Shown here: positions 17,657-26,722 of the stretch, one piece after another
Layout: each line of letters begins with the position of its first letter
How positions within the stretch are numbered: the stretch's first letter is position 1
Source of the DNA: Dokdonia sp. 4H-3-7-5
GTDB taxonomy: Bacteria; Bacteroidota; Bacteroidia; Flavobacteriales; Flavobacteriaceae
Assembly (NCBI RefSeq): GCF_000212355.1
Contig: NC_015496.1
Location: 2,512,001-2,576,000 of the forward strand
DNA: 64,000 bases
Reading direction: 5' to 3'
The notes under the pieces: model-generated
Told to the model about the DNA's origin: nothing
The model's database searches: none
Seen by the model: the letters and a program-made list of their open reading frames with translations, nothing else
Position numbers and translations under genes: made by a program

Positions 17657-18277
17657 TTAAGGCTGAAATAATCTAGAGACAATTGTAGTCGCAGCTGCTT
17701 TACTTCCTTTAAGCGAAGGATGAAAACCATCAGGGCCATAGTAGTCATAGTTATTGCTGGAGGTATAGTGTTTCTGCCAAGCGATACCAACAGGAAGTAT
17801 AATGGCGTTATTTGTAGTTGCAGCGTCTTGATAATTCTGTATAACAGCATCTTGGGTATGGAGATATTGTAATGATGGCCATACCATAAAATATGCAAGC
17901 CTAGCATGGTATTTATTACAAAGGGCAGCATACTTTTTACCATAATCAATGAGCATATCGCGACCTTCTTGTTGTGATGACGGCCCTTGCTGAACGACCA
18001 CATAGTCATACTTGCCAGTGGCGATGAGCTGCTGTATGTTGCCATCATTCCAGTGATCTTCTAGTGCATAATTAGGTAATGCAACCATGCGTGTCTTAAT
18101 CTTTATACCCTTGGTTTTGGCATGTGCTTTTACAAGTTTGGGTAGATTATTAGTGTAGGTCAGGCTATTGCCTATAAAAAGGATTTTTATGTTGGGCTCC
18201 TTGGTTCCAGGTAACCACTCATTTGCGCTCAAGGTTGCGCTAAAACATAGATAAAGAATGATGATGAGGTGGCGCAT
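17657..18277 (-). CDS. Secreted SGNH/GDSL-type hydrolase
   Basis: 206 residues with a signal peptide ending near L-S-A-N. Block I with the nucleophile Ser is ILFIGNSLTYTNNLP, and the catalytic Asp and His are in the C-terminal PDGFHPSLKGS. Between them lies VVVQQGPSSQQ. The family contains periplasmic esterases and carbohydrate deacetylases; the substrate is unknown. The 256 bp upstream hold no ORF and nothing else clear. Confidence 0.85.
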   Translation of the reverse strand: MRHLIIILYLCFSATLSANEWLPGTKEPNIKILFIGNSLTYTNNLPKLVKAHAKTKGIKIKTRMVALPNYALEDHWNDGNIQQLIATGKYDYVVVQQGPSSQQEGRDMLIDYGKKYAALCNKYHARLAYFMVWPSLQYLHTQDAVIQNYQDAATTNNAIILPVGIAWQKHYTSSNNYDYYGPDGFHPSLKGSKAAATTIVSRLFQP

Positions 18278-18533
18278 GATTTTTTAAAATAAGACTGTCA
18301 CTATAATAACGACCTAATGCACTAAAGATATCGAGATTTTTTACATTGAGCTATACTTTTGTTATCCGTTATAAAACAGACGTAGAGAAAACTTAACAAG
18401 CTTTTATGGCACTAGTAGCGCTATTATTTTTAACATTGTAGCGTGCCAGCTGGCTCTACACCAATAAATTTAACACAACATAGCAGTGGTACTATCTATG
18501 TGATAGAGGACTTGCGATTTAAGAAAAGAAACT

Positions 18534-19784
18534 ATGGATTATTACATTATTATAGCAGCTTTGATATTTCTTGCAGCCATATTTGGGTTCATAAATGCGC
18601 GTTTTCTTAAGTTGCCTACTACCATAGGGCTTATGCTCATCACCATTGTGTACACCCTAGCTGTTTTTGCTTTAAGTTACTTTGATGATACCTTGCTCAG
18701 AGCCGAAATACAACTCATCAAGGAAATAGATTTTGAGAAAGTATTGATGGACTATATGCTTAGTTTCTTACTATTTGCAGGAGCGTTACACACTAATTTT
18801 GAACAGCTTAAAGTGCAACGCTGGCCTATTCTCGCCTTTGCAACCTTAGGGGTACTTGTCTCTACATTTCTAGTAGGTACGCTCGTGTTTTATCTACTAC
18901 AATTATTAGGGCTCGAGGTAGACTTTATTTACTGTCTACTTTTTGGGTCTCTTATCTCGCCCACAGATCCTATTGCCGTACTTGGGATTCTTAAAAAAGC
19001 AAAAGTGCCTAAAAAACTAGAAACCAAAATTGTAGGAGAATCTCTCTTTAACGATGGAGTAGGAGTTGTGGTGTTTTTGACCATTTTTGGGATTGCGAGC
19101 GCGAAAGATAGTCCTGTGACACCGGTAGATATATTGACATTATTTGGTCAAGAAGTGCTAGGAGGAATACTGCTAGGGATGATTATAGGGTGGATTACCT
19201 ATAAAATGATGAAATCTATAGATGATTTTAGTACAGAAGTAATTATCACACTTGCTGCCGTCATGGTGGGTACGGTGCTAGCAACAAAGCTGCACCTTTC
19301 TGCACCACTAGCAATGGTAGTTGCTGGATTATTAATAGGGAATGATAGAGTGCGCACAGCAGCAATGTCTGAGACGACAGAGCATTATGTAGATAAATTC
19401 TGGGAGCTCATAGACATCTTGCTCAACGCCATTTTATTTGTACTCATAGGGATGGAAATGCTCATTCTCACCTATCAAAATAGTTATTTACTTGCCGGAG
19501 TAATCGCCATACCTCTCGTACTCATAAGCAGGTATATATCATTGTGGTTACCTATAAGGGTCTTTAAGGATAAGCTCGATTTTGTACCAAAAACAAACCT
19601 CATTATGACCTGGGGCGGACTACGAGGCGGGATTTCTATAGCACTAGCGCTCAGTCTATCTGAAGATATGTATAGAGATATGTTTCTCGTGATGACTTAT
19701 ATTGTCGTGGTATTTTCCATTTTAGTACAAGGTCTCACCGTAGAGAAACTTGTAAAAAGAACCTCACTATCTAAAGCTGATTAG
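18534..19784 (+). CDS. CPA1-type Na+/H+ antiporter
   Basis: 416 residues with ~12 helices. The CPA1 hallmark [19 protein letters not shown] and the ion-binding ND in [14 protein letters not shown] are intact. [17 protein letters not shown] near the end is another NhaP-like signature. It exchanges sodium for protons at the inner membrane, expected in a marine organism. No cytoplasmic TrkA or cNMP domain is attached. It is the last chromosomal gene before the cassette block. Confidence 0.92.
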   Translation: MDYYIIIAALIFLAAIFGFINARFLKLPTTIGLMLITIVYTLAVFALSYFDDTLLRAEIQLIKEIDFEKVLMDYMLSFLLFAGALHTNFEQLKVQRWPILAFATLGVLVSTFLVGTLVFYLLQLLGLEVDFIYCLLFGSLISPTDPIAVLGILKKAKVPKKLETKIVGESLFNDGVGVVVFLTIFGIASAKDSPVTPVDILTLFGQEVLGGILLGMIIGWITYKMMKSIDDFSTEVIITLAAVMVGTVLATKLHLSAPLAMVVAGLLIGNDRVRTAAMSETTEHYVDKFWELIDILLNAILFVLIGMEMLILTYQNSYLLAGVIAIPLVLISRYISLWLPIRVFKDKLDFVPKTNLIMTWGGLRGGISIALALSLSEDMYRDMFLVMTYIVVVFSILVQGLTVEKLVKRTSLSKAD

Positions 19785-19841
19785 TATTCTAATCAAGAAA
19801 AAGAGCCAGACGCTTCTTCTTCTTATTACGGAGTAGGGTAG

Positions 19842-19857
19842 TTACGCTTTTGCGAAA
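19842..19857. repeat. Degenerate palindrome copy
   Basis: TTACGCTTTTGCGAAA, one mismatch in the core. It is the last copy before the cassette block. Confidence 0.6.
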
Positions 19858-19907
19858 ATTTGAATGGGTGATGGTATTGCTATTTTTTCAAAATAGCGAA
19901 TTGGAAA

Positions 19908-20141
19908 TCATTGTTTTTGCAACCATTTCCTGATTTCCTTTCGCAAAGAAACTTCAGGTTTAGGCAACGGAATTGATTGTCTAGCTTGTTTACTTTTATT
20001 GAATTTTGAGAATGTAGTCTTATGTTTCTTCCAAATTTCTGGATACAGTTCTAAGAACTTATTAAAGAAACTCTGTTCATTAACACGCCCTTCTATCTGC
20101 GATAGTACTTCTTTAAATTTTTCCTCCTGATCTATAAACAT
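19908..20141 (-). CDS. Hypothetical 77-residue charged protein
   Basis: A short, Lys/Glu-rich, probably helical protein (EEKFKEVLSQIEGRVNEQSFFNKFLELYPEIWKKHKTTFSKF). No family is recognised. It lies at the left margin of the cassette block. No attC core could be assigned to it, so it may be chromosomal or an old cassette remnant. Confidence 0.45.
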   Translation of the reverse strand: MFIDQEEKFKEVLSQIEGRVNEQSFFNKFLELYPEIWKKHKTTFSKFNKSKQARQSIPLPKPEVSLRKEIRKWLQKQ

Positions 20142-20246
20142 ATTGTTATTGCCCTATAATAGGTTAGTGTAATGTGGTTTGTGGTCTTGTTTTAAGATGA
20201 AGAGTCGGTCCTTTGGTTTTGGCCTTATCTTTTTCTCCTTTTACTG

Positions 20247-20357
20247 TTATTCAAAAATCATAGACCATACATAGTCTTTTGTCATTAAAAACATAGAAAT
20301 TCCAATTCCAATGCTTACGAAAAAAATCTACTTCTTTTTTTGAGCTCTTTGTTCCAT
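20247..20357 (-). pseudogene. Small membrane-protein gene with an in-frame stop
   Basis: From the ATG at 20357 the frame reads M-E-Q-R-A-Q-K-K-K, then TAG, and continues in the same frame as I-F-F-V-S-I-G-I-G-I-S-M-F-L-M-T-K-D-Y-V-W-S-M-I-F-E to TAA. A single change (TGG to TAG) would restore a 36-residue one-helix protein. This suggests a decayed small gene, but chance is possible for so short a frame. Confidence 0.35.
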
Positions 20358-20399
20358 ATTATAATTGTTTTGAGAGTGTTACCCCCAATTAACGCCAAC

Positions 20400-20490
20400 A
20401 GACCCGTATAGCTTGTCGTGAGCTTGCCTAATGGATACGGTGATGTGATAGGCGTACTCTGTTAGTTGCTAGCAGAGCCGTCTACTCGAT
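20400..20490 (+). mobile_element. 3' remnant of a diverged group II intron (in attC of C18)
   Basis: A domain V-like stretch (ACCCGTATAGC..GGATACGGTGATGTGATAGGC) and domain VI (CTCTGTTAGTTGCTAGCAGAGCCG, ending CTACTCGAT) resemble the 3' ends of the full introns but differ more. All upstream intron sequence is gone, including the reverse transcriptase. It is an older insertion. Confidence 0.7.
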
Positions 20491-20925
20491 TGGCAATAAT
20501 AATTTTTCAGTTCTGTTATCAGTAAAAATGGATTTTGAGTTTTCAATTAATATTCTAAGAAGCTTATTTATATCAGAACTATCTATATCCTTTATTTGAA
20601 ATTCAAATTTTCGTTCACTGTTTAATTTGACTATTAACTTATTATCATTGATATTTATCTTGTCAATTTCATTAAATTTAATCGTTCTATCAGTTATCAA
20701 ATTAAGCTTAATCACAATTCCTAATTTATTATACTCTACATGATTTTTATACCAAAATCTTTTGCTGAGCATAATAATCAAAATCACAAAGCCTAAACTT
20801 GTAATCAGTCCATTTTTATAGTTTAAAAGTAGTCCGAAACCTACTGATAAACATAACGATGCTAATATTAAAAGAGCAATTCTAGTCCAATTCCAAGATA
20901 AATTTTCAAAATTTATTTTTTTCAT
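20482..20925 (-). CDS. Cassette C18 membrane protein, gene 2
   Basis: 147 residues with two membrane helices at the start (WTRIALLILASLCLSVGFGLLL and GLITSLGFVILIIML), then a soluble domain that resembles PH-like membrane-protein domains (VEYNKLGIVIKLNLITDRTIKFNEIDKININDNKLIVKLNSER). Its ATG overlaps the stop of the preceding gene by 4 bp. The stop codon lies inside the intron remnant, so the last three residues (P-I-E) come from intron sequence. The C-terminal NRTEKLLL also ends the C5 protein. Confidence 0.6.
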   Translation of the reverse strand: MKKINFENLSWNWTRIALLILASLCLSVGFGLLLNYKNGLITSLGFVILIIMLSKRFWYKNHVEYNKLGIVIKLNLITDRTIKFNEIDKININDNKLIVKLNSERKFEFQIKDIDSSDINKLLRILIENSKSIFTDNRTEKLLLPIE

Positions 20926-21113
20926 TTTCCTATTAATGATTTAATTAATTTAAAAACATATAAAATCGCCATTAATGACGTTATTCCGCAAATTAAATAT
21001 TCCGATTTTGAATAATAAGTTATTCCGCCTATCATTCCGAATGCAGTCCACAATAGATTAGTCAAAATTTCAGTTTTGTTCAATTTTTTCGTCTTTTCTT
21101 GTTGTTCAGTCAT
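20922..21113 (-). CDS. Cassette C18 small membrane protein, gene 1
   Basis: 63 residues with a charged N-terminus (TEQQEKTKKLNKTEI) and two helices (ILTNLLWTAFGMIGGITYYS and YLICGITSLMAILYVFKLI). It overlaps the next gene by 4 bp, an unusual two-gene cassette. Function is unknown. Confidence 0.6.
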   Translation of the reverse strand: MTEQQEKTKKLNKTEILTNLLWTAFGMIGGITYYSKSEYLICGITSLMAILYVFKLIKSLIGK

Positions 21114-21459
21114 ACTATTGTCACCAGTCCACCGTATAAAGTGAGAGCGGCTCTCGATAGTTATCGGGATTGCTGGTTTGATTTAACGTATGGTTTTATT
21201 TGTTCGATCTAAATATACAATGAATTTTGGAGTTGTATGCCAGCTGTAGTATTTCCATGGTTTCTGCTTTCATATAGACTTTTTGAAAGCATAATGGAAG
21301 GTAGAGAAGAGGGTAAGTTTGATAAACAAGCCTTTGCCATCATAAAAATCAGGAAGACCCTGTGATGAAAATTATAGATCAAAATTAGCTTAAAAGCTTG
21401 TGCTGAGCTCTGTAGAAGTAGGCTTGTTTTTAACTCAGTTTTTTGCTGGCAAATCGTTT
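21114..21459. other. Decayed cassette boundary: remnant ORF-less cassette and attC of C17
   Basis: The stretch 21136-21230 is a diverged copy of the ORF-less cassette's attC half (TCCACCGTATAAAGTGAGAGCGGC, CTCGATAGTTATCGGGAT, ATCTAAATATACAATGAATTTTGGAG in order). The remainder to 21459 lacks the paired arms of a working attC. No ORF is present. Confidence 0.55.
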
Positions 21460-22086
21460 TTATTTAAAATACTTTTTGGCATTTTCCCAAATTTGATATT
21501 TGCTATGTTCTCCTAAATAATAATAATATTTTCCATCTGGTTTGATCAGAATATAATTTCCATATCGAACCTTATAAGGGAAAAATAGCTTGGAAAATAA
21601 ATTATCTTTATCAGCTATCCAATTTATTTTTTTAGAATGATTGTATTCGAGATTATCGCATTCAGTTGAGTTTATCCAGAATTGATTAATATTTGCGATT
21701 TTATGCAGTTTTTTTGTGTAATTTCTATCAAAAATATTCCATGCTGATTTTGAGGAAGTGTTTCTATCTTTTTTTGGAAGTGGTGTTAAGTAATTAATTA
21801 CAATATTTTGAGTCGAGTCAATTTGCTTATCAGTCAATTCTGTTAAGTATAATTTCAAATTTTCAAAAGTATTTTTGTTAAGTTGTCCGAATTTTTTTCG
21901 AGTCACTAATAAAGCTATTTGAGTTGTATCGTTCTCAAAATATAAGTCCAAATTTTTAACATAATCTTTGTTTTCAATGAATTCCTGTTTGTCAATTTTT
22001 TCTCCGCTTTCATTGTAGAAAGCTATTGGTTTTGTTTGTCCAAAAGACAAACAAGAGAATAGGATAAATGCAATTGCTAATCTCAT
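21460..22086 (-). CDS. Cassette C17 secreted protein, paralogue of the C4 protein
   Basis: 208 residues with a signal peptide (RLAIAFILFSCLSFGQ). The mature part has FYNESGEKIDKQEF, LDLYFENDTTQIALLVTRKKFGQL, and a C-terminal GNYILIKPDGKYYYYLGEHSKYQIWE. It is roughly 80% identical by eye to the product at 36609, including at the signal peptide. The family is not recognised; the N-terminal part with an extracytoplasmic redox-like look (F-G-Q-L-N-K-N-T-F-E-N-L) is not enough for a call. Confidence 0.7.
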   Translation of the reverse strand: MRLAIAFILFSCLSFGQTKPIAFYNESGEKIDKQEFIENKDYVKNLDLYFENDTTQIALLVTRKKFGQLNKNTFENLKLYLTELTDKQIDSTQNIVINYLTPLPKKDRNTSSKSAWNIFDRNYTKKLHKIANINQFWINSTECDNLEYNHSKKINWIADKDNLFSKLFFPYKVRYGNYILIKPDGKYYYYLGEHSKYQIWENAKKYFK

Positions 22087-22116
22087 AAACTATTTTTTTA
22101 CTTAAATGTTTGCTAG

Positions 22117-22583
22117 CAGGCCACTGCATAAACCGAACGCAGCTCCCAATAGCTATCGGAATTGCTGTTTGTATTAGTTTGCGGCATTAATTGTTTGATC
22201 TAAATATACAATGAATTTTAGAGTTGTGCGCCGCACGTAGAGCTTTCAAACTTGCCTCCGACGAGCGCAGCGAGAGGAAGGCACAACATTCGCTTTATGC
22301 TGTAGTTGTGGCTGGTTGCAACAACGTTTCGCACTTTCTATGTTTTAGATATATACCCTAGACATTTTTGAGCCCTGCCTCCGACGAGCATGGCGAGAGG
22401 AAGGCATCAAAGAACCGCTTAGTCATGCCATAACCGATAATCAATAAGAAGACACCAAGAGCTTTAAAATCCTAGCGGATTTACTCTAACTCGATCTATA
22501 CCCAACTCTTCGATATTTCAATGACTTTTGAGGTGTTCTGATTTTGAAGCGGAGCCATACGACGGCGGGAATTTGCAAGACAG
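22117..22583. mobile_element. ORF-less cassette C16, truncated on its right-hand (B) side
   Basis: It begins with GCAGGCCACTGCATAAA and carries a degenerate CCCAATAGCTATCGGAAT, two copies of the TCGCTGCGCTCG-type hairpin (near 22252 and 22376) and most of the B half. Its GTGGACG inner core is missing, replaced by a second hairpin copy. The B half breaks off in GGGAATTTGCAAG at the junction with an intron fragment. Confidence 0.7.
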
Positions 22584-22808
22584 CGCTTATGCTTGGAGTC
22601 GCACAAGAATGGGAGGATGGGCAGTCGCTCAAAGCCCTATACTAGGCACTACAATTACTATTAAACGGTTAAAAATCAGAGGTTATGTTAGTTTAATTGA
22701 GTACTACAAGCGAACTGTATAATTATTGAACCGCCGTATACGAGACCCGTACGTACGGTGGTGTGAGAGGCGCACTCTGCTAGTTGCTAGCAGAGCCGTC
22801 TACTCGAT
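22584..22808 (+). mobile_element. 3' fragment of a group II intron (in attC of C15)
   Basis: The fragment matches the last ~225 bp of the full introns: the end of the reverse transcriptase (YAWSRTRMGGWAVAQSPILGTTITIKRLK), domain V (ACCGCCGTATACGAGACCCGTACG), domain VI and the terminal CTACTCGAT. It differs at several sites (M to I before RGY, N-R-A to K-R-T at the end). All sequence 5' of it is deleted together with the left side of the attC. Confidence 0.8.
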
Positions 22809-22818
22809 TAGCCTTTCG

Positions 22819-24075
22819 TTATTTTTTATTTAGAGCTTCAATTCTTTCTTTATAGTAATCGTCACCACTTAATTCATAGGCCTTGTTTAAGTATTTTAAG
22901 GCATTCTCTTTATCGCTTTGAGATTCATAATACTCAGCCATAGAATCATAAGCATTTGCACTTGTTGGATTATACTTAATATTCATTTCAAAAAACATGA
23001 AGGCCTTTTCAGGTTGTCCCATTTGCATATTCATGTAGCCATAGCCATTTAACATTTCATCTATCATTGGTGCAGTAGGAACACCAAAATGTTCGGTATA
23101 AATTTGTTCCTGCACCTTCAATAGCGAAACCAATTCTTCTATAGGGGTTTCTGGGTTATTATATTTTTGAGGTGATTTAAATTGATACCATTCAAAAAGA
23201 AAAATCAGCCCATCTCTTATTGATGGTAAGGGAACTGTACCATGTAAATCTTCATTATAAACTTTCCATGAAAAATTTAATCCATTCTGTTTTTGAGATT
23301 TAGTATAATTTGAAAATTCAATGATTGAACGCGCAAACAAAGTAAATTCTGAAGAGTCATCCATAATATTCTCCATGTTTATTTCTTCATTCCACATATG
23401 TAGCTGCTCTGCAGCTAAAGACACAAAGAGGGACTTGCCTTTATAACTTTCTGTACTCAGCTTTTGTTTTGCCTCCTTCAATAATTTTTGGTCATCCCAA
23501 TCCAAACTTGGATCTATGGCTATATAGTTTTGAAAGAGATGTTTATGATTAACCAACATATTTATAGTAAACAATCCGGCATAAGAATGTCCAATTAATG
23601 TACGATAGTTCATAGTTGGATACTTACTATCAATATATGGGATGAGTTCCTCCTCCATAAATTTAGTAAAGATTTCTGCACCTCCAGTTTCATCGTTCAT
23701 TGCACTACCGCGTCTCATTTTTATCTGCGAAGTAGTTAAATCTCTTATTCGGTTGTTGCGATTAGAAATCCCAACAAGTATCATATGTGGCAGGTAATGC
23801 CCCCAATAATTACCATAAACAGCTTCCAAAGTACTTTCTAATGAAAATCCATCAATTAGATAAATCACGGCATATTTTTCATCACTATCTGGCCGAAAAT
23901 TATCTGGTAATCTTACCCAAAAGTCACGGCTTTCACTTAAAGTTTTAGAAAATATGGAATCTACTATTCGATTTTGAAATTGCTCTGTTTGGGGAACAGT
24001 TGTTTGTGCAATTGCATGTTGATTTACCATTAAAATTGATCCGATAAGTATAAATAAGTAGATGTAATATTTCAT
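22819..24075 (-). CDS. Cassette C15 secreted esterase with C-terminal TPRs
   Basis: 418 residues with a signal peptide ending I-A-Q. Residues ~30-290 resemble the putative esterase family (esterase D/enterochelin-esterase type): YAVIYLIDGFSLEST, the nucleophile elbow in YRTLIGHSYAGLFTINML, an Asp in AIDPSLDWDD and a His in NEDLHGTVPLPS. Residues ~340-415 hold about two TPRs (AFMFFEMNIKYNPTSANAYDSMAEYYESQSDKENALKYLNKAYEL). It is long for a gene cassette. The start region TTAGCC pairs with GGCTAA at 24160, so it behaves as a cassette. Confidence 0.85.
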   Translation of the reverse strand: MKYYIYLFILIGSILMVNQHAIAQTTVPQTEQFQNRIVDSIFSKTLSESRDFWVRLPDNFRPDSDEKYAVIYLIDGFSLESTLEAVYGNYWGHYLPHMILVGISNRNNRIRDLTTSQIKMRRGSAMNDETGGAEIFTKFMEEELIPYIDSKYPTMNYRTLIGHSYAGLFTINMLVNHKHLFQNYIAIDPSLDWDDQKLLKEAKQKLSTESYKGKSLFVSLAAEQLHMWNEEINMENIMDDSSEFTLFARSIIEFSNYTKSQKQNGLNFSWKVYNEDLHGTVPLPSIRDGLIFLFEWYQFKSPQKYNNPETPIEELVSLLKVQEQIYTEHFGVPTAPMIDEMLNGYGYMNMQMGQPEKAFMFFEMNIKYNPTSANAYDSMAEYYESQSDKENALKYLNKAYELSGDDYYKERIEALNKK

Positions 24076-24164
24076 TATTTTTTTTTGGATTTAAATATAA
24101 CTCTAAATACACAAGTTAGACTCAGAATTTATATTGGTTATTAGTTGTTCATAATGAAGGCTAA

Positions 24165-24730
24165 CAGGCCACTGCATAAAGCGAGTGCGGCTCCCGATAG
24201 CTATCGGGATTGCTGATTTGCTTTAATTTGCGGTCTTGTTTGTTTGATCTAAATATACAATGAATTTTGGAGTTGTGCGCCGCGCGTGGAGCTTTCAAAC
24301 TTGCCTCCGACGAGCGCAGCGAGAGGAAGGCACAACATTCGCTTTATGCTGTAGTTCTTGCATCCGACGAGTGAGTTACGAGCGAGAGGAATGCACAGGT
24401 TGCAACCACGTCTCGAGCTTTCTATGCTTTAGATTTATTCTTTAGACATTTTTGAGCCCTGCCTCCGAAGAGCATAGCGAGAGGAAGGCATCAAAGAACC
24501 GCTTAGTCACCTCATCACCGTTTATCAATAGAAAGACACCTAGAGCTTTAAAATCCTAGCGGATTTACTCTAACTTGATCTATACCCAACTCTTCGATAT
24601 TTCAACGACTTTAGATGTATTCTGATTTTGAAGTGGAGCCATACGACGGCGGGAATTTGCAAGTATGCTACTGCCTTGGATGTGGCTTATCTTGAGTTGA
24701 AAAACATGTCCTTTGGCAATCAGCCGTCCA
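24165..24730. mobile_element. ORF-less cassette C14 (long variant)
   Basis: It runs from CAGGCCACTGCATAAAG to TCAGCCGTCCA. It contains the CCCGATAGCTATCGGG palindrome and three TCGCTGCGCTCG-type or related hairpins (about 24299, 24358 and 24459). The inner GTGGACG core is replaced by hairpin sequence, as in C16. The minus strand of the B half is open for ~50 codons. Confidence 0.75.
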
Positions 24731-24852
24731 CGTTGATGTATAAGGAAAGTTGCGTCTTTGTGTGCGAGGATTTTCCGAAGGAAAATCAGAAGCAAGCAAA
24801 CGAGCAACTAACTTTGGTTTAGCTAAAACTAGCAATTTTTTTTATACGGTGT
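24731..24852 (-). other. attC of C13, interrupted by intron 1
   Basis: It starts at CGTTGATGTATAAGG and ends in CTAGCAATTTTTTTTATACGGTGT before the intron. The remaining core base pairs are beyond the intron at 26701 (TGTGGTG). An inner hairpin GATTTTCC-GAA-GGAAAATC is visible. Confidence 0.7.
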
Positions 24853-26700
24853 GTGTGCCCAGTATGGGCATCTTTAGACTACTTATTAAAAGTAGTTTAT
24901 TTATCTAGAGGGTGCAAGTCCCTTATGGGTAGGGGTAACGCCTTGAACCATTAGTAAGCTGCAAGGTTGCTAGTTGTGAAGTTAGGACTGAAGAAAGCAG
25001 GACTACAAATCTCGGTACTGACGAACAGGAACCGTATATGAGGCATAATTATTTGGGTAAGCAAGCACATCATTGTTACGCTCTAAATAGTATCAAAAGG
25101 GTAATTATGTAGATACGGCAGGGATTGAGAGAAAGAAGATGTTCTTACCTGGGGAGGTCTCTATAACCAGGAGTTGGTCTATTAGAGAAGTCAGCAGAAG
25201 TCATAGTAGCTAAAGCCTGATATTTTAGTGAAGGACAGAACAATAATTGTCTTTAATGACCAAAGGAGTTGTTTTATGTTACGGATAGTTTTCTAGTAAA
25301 ATAATAGCCTTTGATTAAGCGAGACAGCAATTCAAATTATGAGTATTGATTAAACAAGTAACAAGTAAAAAGAATCTAAACGAAGCCTACGCGCGAGTGT
25401 ACCGTAATAAGGGATCTGCTGGAGTGGATAAGGTTCACATTAAAGAACTAAAATCTATACTACAGATTCATGGAAAACAATACATTTCGCACATAGAAAG
25501 AAAGCGCTATCAGGTGTCTCCTATATTAGGTGTTGAAATCCCTAAAAGCAATGGCAAGAAACGATTACTCGGTATTCCTACAGTTGTTGATAGAGTATTT
25601 CAGCAGGCATTACATCAAGTATTGCAACCTTTATTTGAGCCAGACTTTCAAAAGCATAGTTACGGGTTCAGACCACAACGTAATGCCCATCAAGCCACGG
25701 CACAAAGCCTTTTAAATATCAATGCTGGTTTTCAAGATATAGTAGATATAGATTTAAAGAGTTTCTTTGATGAAGTATCACACTGTATACTTCTAGAGTT
25801 GATTTACAAAAAGGTACAGTGCAAAGCTACGATGCGGTTATTGCGTTCATTTCTTAGAGCGCCTATACTGATTAACGGTCGATTACAAAAACGCAGAAAA
25901 GGCGTTCCTCAGGGTTCGCCATTAAGTCCATTGCTTTCTAATATTCTGCTCAATGAGCTTGATAAAGAATTAGAGCAACGAGGACATCGTTATGTAAGAT
26001 ATGCCGATGATTTTAGTATTTACGTTAAAAGTAAAGAGGCTGCAAAGCGTGTAGGTAACAGTATCTATAAGTATTTGCGAGACCACCTCCAACTTCCCAT
26101 AAATAGGGTAAAGAGCGGTGTGCGGAGACCTTTAGATTTCCAAGTATTAGGCTTTGGATTTGTGCCAACGTATAAGAAAGGGGAAAAAGGGAAGTATCAG
26201 CTCGTGGTAACTAGGTCTAAATGGCAAGATTTTAAGTCAAAACTTAAATACCTGACCAAAAAGACGATACCTGCAAGTTTTGATGAGCGTATCAAACGTA
26301 TCAACCTATTAATACGTGGTTGGATAAATTACTTTAAACCTGCCTCCATTCAGTCGAAGCTTAAGAAGCTAGAAGAATGGCTAAGGAACCGATTGAGGTA
26401 CTGCATATGGCATCACTGGAAGAAACCAGAACGGAAGCGTAAAAACCTAATCCGTTTAGGAGTAAACTTAGACCACGCCTATGCTTGGAGTCGCACAAGA
26501 ATGGGAGGATGGGCAGTCGCTCAAAGCCCTATACTAGGCACTACAATTACTATTAAACGGTTAAAAATGAGAGGTTATGTTAGTCTAATCGAGTACTATA
26601 ATCGAGCTGTATAATTATTGAACCGCCGTATACGAGACCCGTATGTACGGTGGTGTGAGAGGCGCACTCTGCTAGTTGCTAGCAGAGCCGTCTACTCGAT
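24853..26700 (+). mobile_element. Group II intron 1 (group IIC-attC type), full length
   Basis: 1,848 bp from GTGTGCCCAG to CTACTCGAT. The 5' end matches the GUGYG consensus. Domain V (ACCGCCGTATACGAGACCCGTATGTACGGTGGTGTGAGAGGC) and a domain VI hairpin (CTCTGCTAGTTGCTAGCAGAG) lie at the 3' end. It encodes one reverse transcriptase in the 3' half. It is inserted in the attC core on the strand opposite the cassette ORFs, the position and orientation known for IIC-attC introns. As far as read by eye it is identical to intron 2 apart from one base. Confidence 0.93.
25346..26614 (+). CDS. Group II intron reverse transcriptase/maturase (intron 1)
   Basis: 422 residues. RT blocks run from residue ~10 to 270 with catalytic YADD at 219-222, KGVPQGSPLSPLLSNILL at ~185 and GIPTVVDRVFQQALHQ at ~76. 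A maturase (X) domain follows (~290-370, with LLIRGWINYFKPAS and LEEWLRNRLRYCIWHHWKKPERK). The C-terminal tail lacks an H-N-H endonuclease domain, as in class C. The only usable start in frame is TTG at 25346, since a stop precedes it closely. A four-codon ATG frame (ATG AGT ATT GAT TAA) overlaps this TTG. Confidence 0.93.
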   Translation: MIKQVTSKKNLNEAYARVYRNKGSAGVDKVHIKELKSILQIHGKQYISHIERKRYQVSPILGVEIPKSNGKKRLLGIPTVVDRVFQQALHQVLQPLFEPDFQKHSYGFRPQRNAHQATAQSLLNINAGFQDIVDIDLKSFFDEVSHCILLELIYKKVQCKATMRLLRSFLRAPILINGRLQKRRKGVPQGSPLSPLLSNILLNELDKELEQRGHRYVRYADDFSIYVKSKEAAKRVGNSIYKYLRDHLQLPINRVKSGVRRPLDFQVLGFGFVPTYKKGEKGKYQLVVTRSKWQDFKSKLKYLTKKTIPASFDERIKRINLLIRGWINYFKPASIQSKLKKLEEWLRNRLRYCIWHHWKKPERKRKNLIRLGVNLDHAYAWSRTRMGGWAVAQSPILGTTITIKRLKMRGYVSLIEYYNRAV

Positions 26701-26722
26701 TGTGGTGTCGTTTTTTTTACTT

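Noticed and set aside
24580-24822. Short open frames on both strands of the ORF-less cassettes (also 27715-27936, 28741-28923, 38303-38506) as genes
   Set aside because: They lack own start sites or ribosome-binding context, cross cassette boundaries, and overlap each other on opposite strands. They are mentioned only as a conserved frame worth testing.
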